The translations under genes were made by a program, and so were the position numbers. The notes beneath the pieces are model-generated. The model was not told the origin of the DNA, ran no database searches, and saw only the letters and a list, made by a program, of their open reading frames with translations. Positions 1 to 7,680 of a stretch of DNA of 64,000 bases are shown here, one piece after another. The stretch is from contig NZ_VNJK01000005.1 of NCBI RefSeq assembly GCF_007786455.1, positions 169,550-233,549 of the forward strand. Reading direction: 5' to 3'. Source of the DNA: Paenibacillus agilis (GTDB lineage: Bacteria > Bacillota > Bacilli > Paenibacillales > Paenibacillaceae). Numbering within the stretch: the stretch's first letter is position 1; each line of letters opens with the position of its first letter.

Positions 1-643
1 GCTTAAATAGGTGTTGAGTACCCTTGATTTGTAGAATCCGATCTACTCGGAAGCAGCGAATCTCATTTCTAAGGTGGCAAAAGGCAACCGTATACCATTT
101 ATGATTCCAGTAAACCATTCCATAAGGATCTACCAACCTGTTCTTGGACTGCTCCTCACGGCTTGTTCGATATGCAATCTCAACAGAATATTCGTTCGCT
201 ACAGCTTGCTCCAATTCCATCAATATCGGCTGAACAGAAGGAGGAGCTGCCGTCCGATTTATAACTTCAAATCCAGTTAACTGACGGCTAAGGTTACTTG
301 CCTGCTCCTGATTCGAATACATTTTCAATTTTGATGTCGCGGTATTTAATGCCTCAGTCAAAGGGTATCCCGCTTCATTTGCAAATACAGCAGCATGAAG
401 CAGAGCCTTTTTTTCTTCCATATCAAATAGCAGCGGCGCTTTAATAAAATGATTCAACAAGCTATACCCGCCATGATGACCTGCGTCGGATATGATAGGC
501 ACTCCACTAGCACATAATGCATCGATATACCGATAAACGGTCCTAATATTGATTTCTAGCTTTTCGGCTATTTGTTTTGCAGTTATTTTTCCGCCTGAAT
601 TCAACATCCATAGAATGGCCAGCATATTATCGTTTTTTGGCAT
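1..643 (-). CDS. WYL-domain transcriptional regulator (YafY/DeoR type), C-terminus outside the window
   Basis: The reading frame opens with ATG at 643 and runs leftward off the window edge, giving 214 codons without a stop. The first 60 or so residues form a winged helix-turn-helix (KITAKQIAEKLEINIRTVYR) typical of HTH_11 domains. The later part (around SRVDPYGMVYWNHKWY-like sequence, read as NRLVDPYGMVYWNHKWYTV) matches the start of a WYL effector domain, which in this family senses a ligand. It is a DNA-binding regulator of unknown target. The last part of the WYL domain lies outside the window. The family is clear; the target genes cannot be inferred from what is visible. Confidence 0.85.
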   Translation of the reverse strand, partial: MPKNDNMLAILWMLNSGGKITAKQIAEKLEINIRTVYRYIDALCASGVPIISDAGHHGGYSLLNHFIKAPLLFDMEEKKALLHAAVFANEAGYPLTEALNTATSKLKMYSNQEQASNLSRQLTGFEVINRTAAPPSVQPILMELEQAVANEYSVEIAYRTSREEQSKNRLVDPYGMVYWNHKWYTVAFCHLRNEIRCFRVDRILQIKGTQHLFK

Positions 644-736
644 AAGATGAACCTCTATCGTTTATTAAATCTCAATACTATATACATATCATTTTATTCG
701 CCTATCTATCAACTTCATCTCTTCTATTCCCATTCT

Positions 737-2113
737 CTACTTCATTTTTCTTGCCGCGTTTTCGGCAGCCTCCATAATTACTTCACCCAATGTGGGATGA
801 GGATGAATGGTCATAGACAAGTCCTCTACGGTGGCGCCCATCTCGATAGCAAGTGCAAGCTCCGATATAAGTGTTGATGCCTCTACCCCAACAATTTGTG
901 CACCGATCACGATGCCCGAGGTCGGGTCCGCCACAATCTTGACGAATCCTTCGGATTCCCCGAGCGCCAATGCTCTTCCGTTAATCGCAAAAGAGGCTTT
1001 CCCTATAACGATCGGGATAGCTTTCGCCTCTGCTTCCGTTTCACTTAAGCCAACGCTGGCTAGCTCTGGATTAGAAAAGACAACAAGAGGAATAGCTTTG
1101 TAATCAATCTCAGAGGTAAGACCTGTAATAGCTTCTGCCGCAATCTTTGCTTCATAGGACGCCTTGTGAGCGAGAGCCGGACCAGCCGTAACATCTCCAA
1201 TCGCAAATATATGCGGGATAGCAGTTCTACACTGTTTGTCTGTCTCGATTAGTCCCCTGCTCGTTACTCGTAAGCCAATACGCTCCAGCCCTAGCTTTCC
1301 GTCTGTGTTTGGCTTTCTACCGATAGTGACTAATGCATATTTTGCTGTAACCTGATGCCGCTCCTGGTTTTTCAAATAATGCAGAGTAATTTCATTCGCA
1401 TTCTGTACTACTTTTTCTGCCGTTGCCTCGGTAATAATAGTAATACCATCGGCTTTCAACTGACGTACAACAGGGGCCATAATATTCGCCTCGAATCCTG
1501 GAAGCACTTGATTGCCTCCCTCCAGAATCGTTACCTTTGTTCCGAATTTCGCATACATTTGCCCCAGCTCGACCCCTATATATCCGCCACCTATAACGAC
1601 CAAGCTGGTCGGAACGTCAGGGAGCGACAATGCTTCTGTCGAAGACAAAATACGCCCTCCAACCGGAAATGCTTGCAGCTCAATGGGACGAGATCCCGTT
1701 GCCAGTATGGCGTGCTTAAAAGAAATGGTTTGCTTCTGACCATTTTGTTCGATAACAACCGTATGCTCATCAACGAAACCAGCCTCTCCTTCTAGAATGA
1801 TTACACCAGCAGTCTGTAATAAATAACGAACCCCACCAGCCTGCTTATTCACGATCCCTTGCTTGAAATCCTGAGCTGTCTTAAATGACACTGCCGGATC
1901 CTCATGATTGAACTGTCTGAGCAAACTATAACGATGCGATTCTGCAATTAATGCTTTGGATGGAATACACCCAACATGCGTACATACTCCACCAAGCTGA
2001 CCGCGCTCAACAATCGCCGTCTTCATGCCAAGCTGTGAAGATCGCAGTGCTGCCACATAGCCTCCCGGACCAGATCCAATGACCAATGTTTCTACGGACT
2101 CAAGCTTACTCAT
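737..2113 (-). CDS. lpdA: Dihydrolipoamide dehydrogenase (E3) / class I pyridine nucleotide-disulfide oxidoreductase
   Basis: This 458-residue protein has the full E3 architecture: an N-terminal FAD-binding motif (GSGPGGYVAALR, residue 13 on), the redox-active CxxxxC pair (GGVCTHVGCIPSK, Cys44 and Cys49), an NAD-binding Rossmann motif near residue 175 (VIGGGYIGVELG), the second FAD contact (FAIGDVTAGPALAHKA) and the C-terminal His-Pro catalytic loop (IHPHPTLGE). E3 reoxidises lipoyl groups of 2-oxoacid dehydrogenases using NAD. No E1 or E2 gene is adjacent, so this is a stand-alone copy, perhaps additional to a pdh-linked one. It has a CTGGAGG ribosome site and is divergent from a TetR gene across a long palindrome, suggesting inducible control. 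A related disulfide reductase role cannot be excluded. Confidence 0.88.
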   Translation of the reverse strand: MSKLESVETLVIGSGPGGYVAALRSSQLGMKTAIVERGQLGGVCTHVGCIPSKALIAESHRYSLLRQFNHEDPAVSFKTAQDFKQGIVNKQAGGVRYLLQTAGVIILEGEAGFVDEHTVVIEQNGQKQTISFKHAILATGSRPIELQAFPVGGRILSSTEALSLPDVPTSLVVIGGGYIGVELGQMYAKFGTKVTILEGGNQVLPGFEANIMAPVVRQLKADGITIITEATAEKVVQNANEITLHYLKNQERHQVTAKYALVTIGRKPNTDGKLGLERIGLRVTSRGLIETDKQCRTAIPHIFAIGDVTAGPALAHKASYEAKIAAEAITGLTSEIDYKAIPLVVFSNPELASVGLSETEAEAKAIPIVIGKASFAINGRALALGESEGFVKIVADPTSGIVIGAQIVGVEASTLISELALAIEMGATVEDLSMTIHPHPTLGEVIMEAAENAARKMK

Positions 2114-2143
2114 ATCCTAATACCTCCAGTTGAAGTTGCTTTT

Positions 2144-2183
2144 AAAATATGATGATCATAATATATTATAGTCATCATATTTT
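2144..2183. promoter_or_regulatory. 40-bp near-perfect palindrome between lpdA and tetR, likely operator
   Basis: The left half AAAATATGATGATCATAATA matches the reverse complement of the right half at 18 of 20 positions. It lies 30 bp upstream of the lpdA start and about 117 bp upstream of the tetR start, between the two divergent genes. That location and symmetry fit an operator bound by the adjacent TetR dimer (or two dimers). Binding itself is inference. Confidence 0.6.
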
Positions 2184-2300
2184 ATAAACGTCAACATCTG
2201 TGTTTAGCCTTTCTTGAACTAACAACTACCGAATTGCTAAATTGACAGGCTTTATTATGACGCCTATAATATTTTAAAAATAGAATGATAAAGCTGTGGA

Positions 2301-2882
2301 GTGATTACAATACCGTATCCCAAAGGACATAAGCTAAAAGTGCGGAATAAGATCGTCGAAAGTGCTGCCAAGGCTTTTCGCACCCATGGTATCCACAATG
2401 TAAGTGTTCCGTTCATTATGAAAGGGGCCGGATTGACTCATGGAGGGTTTTATTCACACTTTGACAACAAAGAACAGCTGGTCGCCGAAGCATGCCGGTA
2501 TGCCATCAGTGACACCATTGCGCTTTTGCAGCAAGCCGCTGACGCTGACCAGGAGAAACAGAACTCGAAGATCAATACAGTCATTGACTATTATTTAAGT
2601 CCGTATCATCGCGACAACACAGAGATGGGTTGTATTATTCCTGCCCTTTCTGGCGAGATATCCCGTTCTTCAGAAGAAATTCGCCAAGTATTCACCTATG
2701 AGTTGGAGCGGATGATTGCTTTTATTTCTAATCTAGCGGAAATTGACACAGTCAAAGGCAGCTCACTATTCAGTTCCATGGTCGGCTCTCTTATTCTTGC
2801 ACGGACTGTTAGTGATACTGATTTGAGCAATAACTTTCTCTCTGCAGGTAAGAAGCAAGCCAAAGAGCTGATTATGAGCTGA
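2301..2882 (+). CDS. TetR/AcrR-family transcriptional regulator
   Basis: The protein has 193 residues, the usual TetR size. The N-terminal helix-turn-helix is clear: KIVESAAKAFRTHGIHNVSV followed by GAGLTHGGFYSHFDNKEQL, the signature in which YxHF closes the recognition helix. The C-terminal part is an all-helical ligand and dimer domain of the type found near xenobiotic-response genes (TetR_C-like with MGCIIPALSGEI). The start is GTG at 2301 with only a weak upstream ribosome site, so a slightly later start is possible. It is divergent from lpdA with a 40-bp palindrome between them, so it probably represses itself and lpdA. The inducing ligand is unknown. Confidence 0.85.
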   Translation: MITIPYPKGHKLKVRNKIVESAAKAFRTHGIHNVSVPFIMKGAGLTHGGFYSHFDNKEQLVAEACRYAISDTIALLQQAADADQEKQNSKINTVIDYYLSPYHRDNTEMGCIIPALSGEISRSSEEIRQVFTYELERMIAFISNLAEIDTVKGSSLFSSMVGSLILARTVSDTDLSNNFLSAGKKQAKELIMS

Positions 2883-2972
2883 CATAAATGCATAAATGAT
2901 ACGAGCCATGTTTTCTTATATGATCTACAGCTTTGTAGGCTGTTGTATCCATCCTGTTCAGCCACTAAACAC

Positions 2973-3003
2973 AAAAACACGCCAACAAATGGCGTGTTTT
3001 TTG
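2973..3003. terminator. Bidirectional intrinsic terminator between convergent tetR and nudix genes
   Basis: An 8-bp perfect stem ACACGCCA / TGGCGTGT with a 5-base loop is flanked by an A run on the left and a T run on the right, so it can stop transcription from both converging genes. Confidence 0.85.
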
Positions 3004-3016
3004 TATTTAGTGGAAC

Positions 3017-3436
3017 CTAAAGGAGAATCGACCGTTCCCAACCGTTACTCTCGCAACAAAGAATATCAATAGTTGGAATATCTGCTGGAGCCCAGTGTAG
3101 ATTTCTAATATCTTTTCGTGCAGTCCACTCAAGCTTCTCATGTTCAGTTGCTACGGGTGATCCAGAAATAATTTTTGCTTCATATGTAATCAATCTAACT
3201 TTAATCGTTGGGTACTCATGCACTATATCAGTGATAAATTCCCCAACCTCTATCTCACACAGTAGTTCTTCTTTAATTTCCCTTACCAGTGCGGCCTGAT
3301 GGTCTTCACCTGGTTCAATTTTCCCTCCTGGAAACTCCCAGTAACCTGGAAGAGACATTTTCATAGACCGAAGTGCACAAAGAATTTCATCACGATCATT
3401 AATGATGACAGCCCCTACAACGTCGACTTGTTTCAT
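3017..3436 (-). CDS. Nudix hydrolase (MutT/CTP-pyrophosphohydrolase type)
   Basis: This 139-residue protein carries a complete Nudix box at residues 38-60 (GKIEPGE then REIKEEL), the Mg-binding helix that hydrolyses nucleoside diphosphate-X compounds, and the preceding LPGYWEFPGG found in MutT and NudG-like enzymes. Likely substrates are oxidised or modified dNTPs, or CTP derivatives; the sequence does not decide. The start ATG overlaps the stop of the upstream SRA-HNH gene (ATGA) and has an internal AAGGAAGG ribosome site 8 bases before it, so the two are translationally coupled. Pairing a nucleotide-cleaning enzyme with a modified-base nuclease suggests a joint role in nucleic-acid modification biology. 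Confidence 0.9.
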   Translation of the reverse strand: MKQVDVVGAVIINDRDEILCALRSMKMSLPGYWEFPGGKIEPGEDHQAALVREIKEELLCEIEVGEFITDIVHEYPTIKVRLITYEAKIISGSPVATEHEKLEWTARKDIRNLHWAPADIPTIDILCCESNGWERSILL

Positions 3437-4269
3437 TCTGTATTCCTTCCTTTAGCAGCACTTATAAGTTTGGAAATATCATCTGGCGAGTCAAGAATAT
3501 GCATTTTTCGATGACAGTTAGGACATAAAGCTACGGTATTATCTATAGAATCATCTCCGCCTCTTGCCAACCAAACAATATGATGTGTCTCCAAGTATGG
3601 CTCTCCCTGTTTATTTTCAAACGGAGCTGGCTTATCACATAATTGACAAACTCCCTTGGCACATCGTTTCACATATTCAGCAACATAGATATCACGTTCA
3701 AAAGTTGTAGTGACAACTTGCTTTCTCCTAACCTTTCTCCTAGAAGCTCCTGCTCGGATCTTCAAGTTCTGATCAGTCATACGTTTTGCTTTTTTCTCTC
3801 GCACAACTAATGCTTCATAAATTAAGGTTTTCGATGGTTCATAGACAAATCCCTCGTCTTTCAATTTCACGGGGAATACCCAGACGTTTCTCATATTCTC
3901 CTTTTCATCAGCTTGTTGTTCCTGATAAGGATCATCTGCAAGCTCAACTCTTCCTCTATATATGTATTCCCGAAGTTTAAATACTTCAAATAGGTGTACC
4001 TCGACACCGTTTTGATTTGATTCAAACAATGTTCTATTTTGCATAAAGGTATAGCTTTGATCATCGCGTTTACCCATACCCGTATAATGCAGTACATTAT
4101 CAATCCATCGGTCATCATATAGCGATTCTACGTGATTCGATACAATTACTAAGGAATTGGTCTCCTTCGATCTTCTCATCCCACCTTGGGGAGAACATTT
4201 AAATATTTTTCGTAATTGATCATTATCTAGGACGTCACCAGGTTCGAGTCCATGCCATCTTGTTGACAT
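3433..4269 (-). CDS. SRA-like (ScoMcrA-type) plus HNH endonuclease, putative type IV restriction enzyme
   Basis: From the ATG at 4269 (GGTGA upstream) the product has 278 residues; a TTG at 4293 would add 8. The C-terminal part is a zinc-supported HNH nuclease: CQLC (208-211), ETHHIVW with the catalytic histidine pair near 229-230, Asn244, and CPNCHRKMH (249-257). The N-terminal 150 or so residues, with GDVLDNDQLRKIFKCSPQGG, LYDDRWIDNVLHYTGMG and VEVHLFEVF, resemble the SRA-like domain of ScoMcrA-type enzymes, which recognise modified cytosine or phosphorothioate DNA. A basic linker (SRRKVRRKQ) joins them. This suggests cleavage of modified foreign DNA. The gene is coupled to the downstream Nudix gene by a 4-base overlap. 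The SRA assignment is by pattern memory, not by search. Confidence 0.78.
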   Translation of the reverse strand: MSTRWHGLEPGDVLDNDQLRKIFKCSPQGGMRRSKETNSLVIVSNHVESLYDDRWIDNVLHYTGMGKRDDQSYTFMQNRTLFESNQNGVEVHLFEVFKLREYIYRGRVELADDPYQEQQADEKENMRNVWVFPVKLKDEGFVYEPSKTLIYEALVVREKKAKRMTDQNLKIRAGASRRKVRRKQVVTTTFERDIYVAEYVKRCAKGVCQLCDKPAPFENKQGEPYLETHHIVWLARGGDDSIDNTVALCPNCHRKMHILDSPDDISKLISAAKGRNTE

Positions 4270-4319
4270 ATTTTCACCATCCGTATGCAGCAATTATCTC
4301 GTCATTGTTGTACATACTC

Positions 4320-4535
4320 CTAATCATAAAGGTAGAAGTTATCATGTTTCCATGAAATAACTGGATATCCCATAACACGTTCTTCCGTGCGAACATGAAA
4401 AACCTCTCGAACTATGCCGAGAGGTTTAATTATTATTGATGGGACCTTATATATTTTGCAAGTATCGTACAAGTATTTAATTGCTATCGACAGCACGATA
4501 TAACCATTTACGAACCATGGATACCACGCACGCAC
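4320..4535 (-). CDS. Uncertain short ORF in frame after the alkD stop codon
   Basis: This stretch encodes 71 residues from a GTG (RAWYPWFVNGYIVLSIAIKY at the start), ending in WKHDNFYLYD. The same frame is open without interruption back to the TAA that ends the AlkD-like gene, adding about 13 residues before the GTG. No convincing ribosome site precedes the GTG and no family was recognised. It may be a genuine small downstream gene, a remnant of a longer gene, or a chance open frame. Confidence 0.25.
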   Translation of the reverse strand: MRAWYPWFVNGYIVLSIAIKYLYDTCKIYKVPSIIIKPLGIVREVFHVRTEERVMGYPVISWKHDNFYLYD

Positions 4536-4574
4536 TCCAGGTAACTCTTTTACTTCATCTAGTAGCCAACGAGA

Positions 4575-5282
4575 TTAACACCTTACATGCTTGCGTTTAA
4601 ATCCAACCTGCCCTTTATCAACAGCCTTTTGAATATTTTCAGACGCGTTAATGAACTTGCTTTTTGCTTTATCTTTTTGAACTTCAACTGGACCTACTGC
4701 CTTTGCAGTTTCAACCGCCAGATCGTGAAGCGGCGTATAGGAAGTTGCTACGGTGTATATAAAATTATTCATCGAGTACTTCGTTCTATCAGGAGCTTCA
4801 TGAATCGTATTTTTCACCATCTCAAGCATGTTGGCGAGTTTGATTTCGGAAAACTCATGATCTTTACGATTGCCCAAAAGCCAGCAATAACAGCTCCAAC
4901 CTGCTGACATTTTCAACTCTTCACCGCTTGTGATCCAATCATCTGCAACTTCTTGTGCAATATCTGCTTCTGCTAACGTAACAGCAACCACATAGTCAGA
5001 CAGCATATAAAAATACGCCGTATCCATCCAACGATCAAAATCCGCCGTCGTCATTGCTTTTGGGTCTGCAATAACACCCGCAAAGTACATAGCGTCATAG
5101 TTGCCTGTAGCATAAAGTTGCTCAGCCAACTCTTGATTGATTTTGATTTTTTTTGCGATTGGCTTCATTTGACCTGTAGCCACACCAAAAAGCGGTTCGT
5201 GAGCGCCATTGGACATATATATTTTCTTTGTTCGTTCCTTACCGAGCGCTTCAAGCTCTTGCATGACCGTTTCTAGATTCAT
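4575..5282 (-). CDS. AlkD-like DNA alkylation repair protein (HEAT-repeat family)
   Basis: The 235-residue product is close to the usual size for the AlkD/AlkC-type family and is mostly helical, as expected for HEAT-like repeats. Recognisable family features include the N-terminal GVATGQMKPIAKKI loop, the LAEQLYATGNYDAMYFAGVI helix pair and the WITSGEELKMSAGWSCYCWL region. Family members remove cationic alkylated bases such as 3-methyladenine and 7-methylguanine without base flipping. The closest subgroup is annotated simply as DNA alkylation repair protein, so the exact substrate is uncertain. An imperfect Fur/PerR-like palindrome lies about 50 bases upstream of the start. Confidence 0.8.
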   Translation of the reverse strand: MNLETVMQELEALGKERTKKIYMSNGAHEPLFGVATGQMKPIAKKIKINQELAEQLYATGNYDAMYFAGVIADPKAMTTADFDRWMDTAYFYMLSDYVVAVTLAEADIAQEVADDWITSGEELKMSAGWSCYCWLLGNRKDHEFSEIKLANMLEMVKNTIHEAPDRTKYSMNNFIYTVATSYTPLHDLAVETAKAVGPVEVQKDKAKSKFINASENIQKAVDKGQVGFKRKHVRC

Positions 5283-5331
5283 CGTATATCAACTTCTTTC
5301 TTTGGATAGTTTTCCACTAAAATTATTAAAA

Positions 5332-5354
5332 TGATAATCATTAATTCTATTATC
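5332..5354. promoter_or_regulatory. Imperfect Fur/PerR-like box upstream of the alkD-like gene
   Basis: TGATAATCATTAATT followed by CTATTATCA contains a good left Fur half-site (TGATAAT) and a displaced right one (ATTATCA). It lies in the promoter region of the alkylation repair gene. The match is partial, so control by Fur or PerR is only a possibility. Confidence 0.3.
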
Positions 5355-5470
5355 ATGTTATCCTCATTGCTCTCTCTATTATACAAAAAGGCACCCATAC
5401 CCCACACCCTTTTGAAGTGTCCAAACAATGGGTACCCGCTTCCCTACAAACTCCCAGCCTTACCCTTTAG

Positions 5471-5509
5471 GAATAAAAATAAGCGAGGGAAATCACTCCC
5501 CCGCTTGTA
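5471..5509 (-). terminator. Intrinsic terminator after the DUF4256 gene
   Basis: Read on the minus strand, AAGCGGGGG and CCCTCGCTT form a 9-base stem with one mismatch around an 8-base loop, followed by ATTTTTATT. Confidence 0.7.
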
Positions 5510-5569
5510 GCTACTTTGACGTTAACGTTGCTGCACCTTGAACTCGCCAAAAGCAGCTTTCAATTGTAT

Positions 5570-6148
5570 TTAAACCCTTAGCGAGCCACGGAATCCCCTA
5601 GCCGCATAATACGATTCTGCTCCATTATGGTACACAAAGACCATGTCATAACGTCGATCACAGAAGATAGCCCCACCAAGCTTTCGAATATTAGCAGGTG
5701 TTTGCACCCAGCTCGATGTTTTCAAATCGAAATTTCCAAGCTTCTGTAGCTCTCGGTATTGCTCTTCCGTTAGCAGCTCAATGCCCATGGCAGCAGCCAT
5801 ATCAATCGCGTTATTTTCTGGCTTATGTTGTTTCCTTGACTCCAGTGCTTCAAGATCGTAACAAATACTTCTGCGACCTTTAGGACTTTCTTTGGAACAA
5901 TCATAGAAAATGTATTCGCCCAACTGTGCATCATAACCAACAACATCCGGTTCGCCTTCGGTCTTCTCCATTTCATGGAGTGACCACAGTTTGTCAGGAT
6001 TCGCTTCGAGCTTCGCTTGAACGTTAGCCCATTCAAGGTCTGAATGGCGGTCCATATTTTTCTCGAAACGTGCTTTTAATAATGTGAGTAGTTCCTCATG
6101 TTGTTCTAGCGATAACTCCTTTTTACTGCTGCTTGGACCCGTTGTCAT
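5570..6148 (-). CDS. DUF4256 domain-containing protein
   Basis: The product has about 192 residues and is recognised as a DUF4256 protein from conserved blocks such as LKARFEKNMDRH, LWSLHEMEKTEGEPDVVGYD, EYIFYDCSKESPKGRRS, AIDMAAAMGIELLTEEQYR and the C-terminal ESYYAARGFRGSLRV. The family is cytoplasmic and has no established function. ATG at 6148 is preferred because AAAGGGGG sits 8 bases upstream; ATG at 6154 sits too close to it. The gene follows a lipoprotein gene by about 14 bases and the two probably share a transcript ending at the 5471-5509 terminator. Confidence 0.82.
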   Translation of the reverse strand: MTTGPSSSKKELSLEQHEELLTLLKARFEKNMDRHSDLEWANVQAKLEANPDKLWSLHEMEKTEGEPDVVGYDAQLGEYIFYDCSKESPKGRRSICYDLEALESRKQHKPENNAIDMAAAMGIELLTEEQYRELQKLGNFDLKTSSWVQTPANIRKLGGAIFCDRRYDMVFVYHNGAESYYAARGFRGSLRV

Positions 6149-6162
6149 ATTCATTTCCCCCT

Positions 6163-6555
6163 TTATTTACTTTCCAAAATTTCATTGAAAATTAGCCCTT
6201 CCCCATCCATATTAATAATTTTAAAGCGATTCGTGTTTTTAATAAATATGGTCTTGTATTGCTCTTTACCGTCTTGGTTCATAAGCAGAAGAATTCGTTC
6301 TCTCTCGTTATCGGTTACCGTTTTGATAGTATAGTCTTGCTTATAGATATTTTGAATAATAGTGTCATATTCAGGTAATGAAGACCATTTATCATGGCTC
6401 GTACTTTCTTTTGCAAGTTGTTTGTTTTCTTGCAAAGCTTCTGTCTGTACGGATTGCTGATTTCCTTCAACGTTATTACTGATATCTGTTTGATCACCAC
6501 TGCAAGCAGTCAGTATAGTTGCTGCCCCAAATAATAGTATAACCAGTTTGTTCAT
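6163..6555 (-). CDS. Putative lipoprotein of unknown function
   Basis: The 130-residue product starts with a short lipoprotein signal: Lys3, a hydrophobic run and the lipobox LTAC with the lipidated cysteine at residue 18. The mature part is a flexible Asn/Gln/Glu-rich stretch followed by about 70 residues with no recognised domain (EYDTIIQNIYKQDYTIKTVT and a beta-rich end). It is probably anchored on the outside of the cytoplasmic membrane. AGGAG lies 10 bases before the ATG. It is the first gene of a two-gene unit with the DUF4256 gene. Confidence 0.7.
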   Translation of the reverse strand: MNKLVILLFGAATILTACSGDQTDISNNVEGNQQSVQTEALQENKQLAKESTSHDKWSSLPEYDTIIQNIYKQDYTIKTVTDNERERILLLMNQDGKEQYKTIFIKNTNRFKIINMDGEGLIFNEILESK

Positions 6556-6651
6556 GCTAAGTCAGCTCCTGTTGTATGATTGCTTTTCATTCTATTATAC
6601 TTGTTCTCATTTTTTCTAAAACGTGCCCCTAAACCTTTAATACCCCCTTCG

Positions 6652-6687
6652 CCAAAAAATAAAAAGAGAGAGGCTAACCCTCTCTCC
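6652..6687 (-). terminator. Intrinsic terminator downstream of the merR gene
   Basis: On the minus strand GAGAGAGG and CCTCTCTC form a perfect stem followed by TTTTTATTTTTT. The stop codon of the small ORF at 6674-6796 lies in its loop region. Confidence 0.8.
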
Positions 6688-6796
6688 TTCCTATGTACAC
6701 CAATACAAAAGCTGATGTAGTACCGAACAGCAACATTCTTGATATGAAAATAGGGAACAGCTTGATGGAGCTAGGTTTTCCCCGTTCTCCATTCAT
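6674..6796 (-). CDS. Possible small membrane protein (40 residues)
   Basis: The frame ATG (6796) to TAG (6674) encodes 40 residues: a polar start (MNGERGKPSSIK), one hydrophobic segment (LFPIFISRMLLFGTTSAFVL) and a short basic tail (YIGRREG). A purine-rich CGGGGGA precedes the ATG by 4 bases. Its stop sits exactly in the following terminator, which is what a real last gene of a transcript would show. No family was recognised and the length is short, so it remains tentative. Confidence 0.35.
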   Translation of the reverse strand: MNGERGKPSSIKLFPIFISRMLLFGTTSAFVLVYIGRREG

Positions 6797-6907
6797 TCGT
6801 CCCCCGACATCATCATGTCTTTATTCCATTTTAGTAGAACTTATTTATTGGTGACAACCTCTCTTACTAACAAAGCCAATGATTCTACATAGGATGAGTG
6901 CTGACGG

Positions 6908-7228
6908 TTATTCTGAACGTTGTGCCAACTTCGCAAACGCTTCGTTTATAAGCTTCATTCGATCTCCCACTTTTTTCGCCGCCGCGTCTAACGTATATCC
7001 ATCATCTAGGAGTTCCTTGACTAAGATTATTTTTTTAACGTTCAAATAATCATACTTTCGGGTTGTTCCTTCGGCTTCTTGGGATGAATGTATAATCCCT
7101 TTCTCTTCCCAGTACCTGATTTGTCTGGTTGGAACACCTGTAATTTCAGATACTTCACCAATCCCGACAACTAATTTACTCAATAAATCGAAATCCAATA
7201 GATTTTTTAACTCTTCATTTGAATTCAT
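6908..7228 (-). CDS. MerR-family transcriptional regulator, short form
   Basis: The 106-residue protein has a MerR winged helix-turn-helix (VGIGEVSEITGVPTRQIRYW then EEKGII) at residues 21-46 and the TRKYDYLNVKKI wing segment, followed by a short helical tail (LLDDGYTLDAAAKKVGDRM). It lacks a long effector domain, resembling GlnR/TnrA-size or anti-stress MerR proteins. AAGGTGAT precedes the ATG. It appears monocistronic or transcribed with the small ORF at 6674-6796. Its target and signal are unknown. Confidence 0.85.
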   Translation of the reverse strand: MNSNEELKNLLDFDLLSKLVVGIGEVSEITGVPTRQIRYWEEKGIIHSSQEAEGTTRKYDYLNVKKIILVKELLDDGYTLDAAAKKVGDRMKLINEAFAKLAQRSE

Positions 7229-7680
7229 ATGATCACCTTCAGTAAAAAAATGGCTTTGAAATCATTTTACTGCATATGAAGAATTGCTACAACAGCACGA
7301 TAAATATTGACATCGATTGTAATTAAGTTGCAATCTCAGACAAAGTTGAGCCCGGTCTTTTTAAGAAATTAGATCATTGATGGATCGATAAAAATGATGA
7401 AAGCATTACATTAAAACAAGGCATCCACTGAGTCAATGGTAGAGTTACTGAAAAATGACTGTATGCTAGTTGGGTTAAAACAAATAAAAAGATACGTTGT
7501 GAAACAAAACAAGCCGCCAACGTAACATTGGCGGCTTTCACATCGAACTAATCGTAATCATAAAAGTTTGCAAAATGATGTAAGTCCCAATGGTAGCGGT
7601 AGCTCTAGTTGTTACCCTTCGGCCTCACACTCACTCTCCATCATGTACCCAATGCGGAAACCGGCCCATTAACTGAACCT
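7229..7680. other. Non-coding stretch between dus and merR
   Basis: No convincing gene is seen in these 452 bases. The left part should hold the merR promoter; the right part contains the dus terminator at 7500-7537. Otherwise nothing recognisable. Confidence 0.6.
7500..7537 (-). terminator. Intrinsic terminator downstream of dus
   Basis: A perfect 10-bp stem AAGCCGCCAA / TTGGCGGCTT with a 7-base loop is followed on the minus strand by TGTTTTGTTTC. It lies about 140 bases past the dus stop. Confidence 0.7.
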
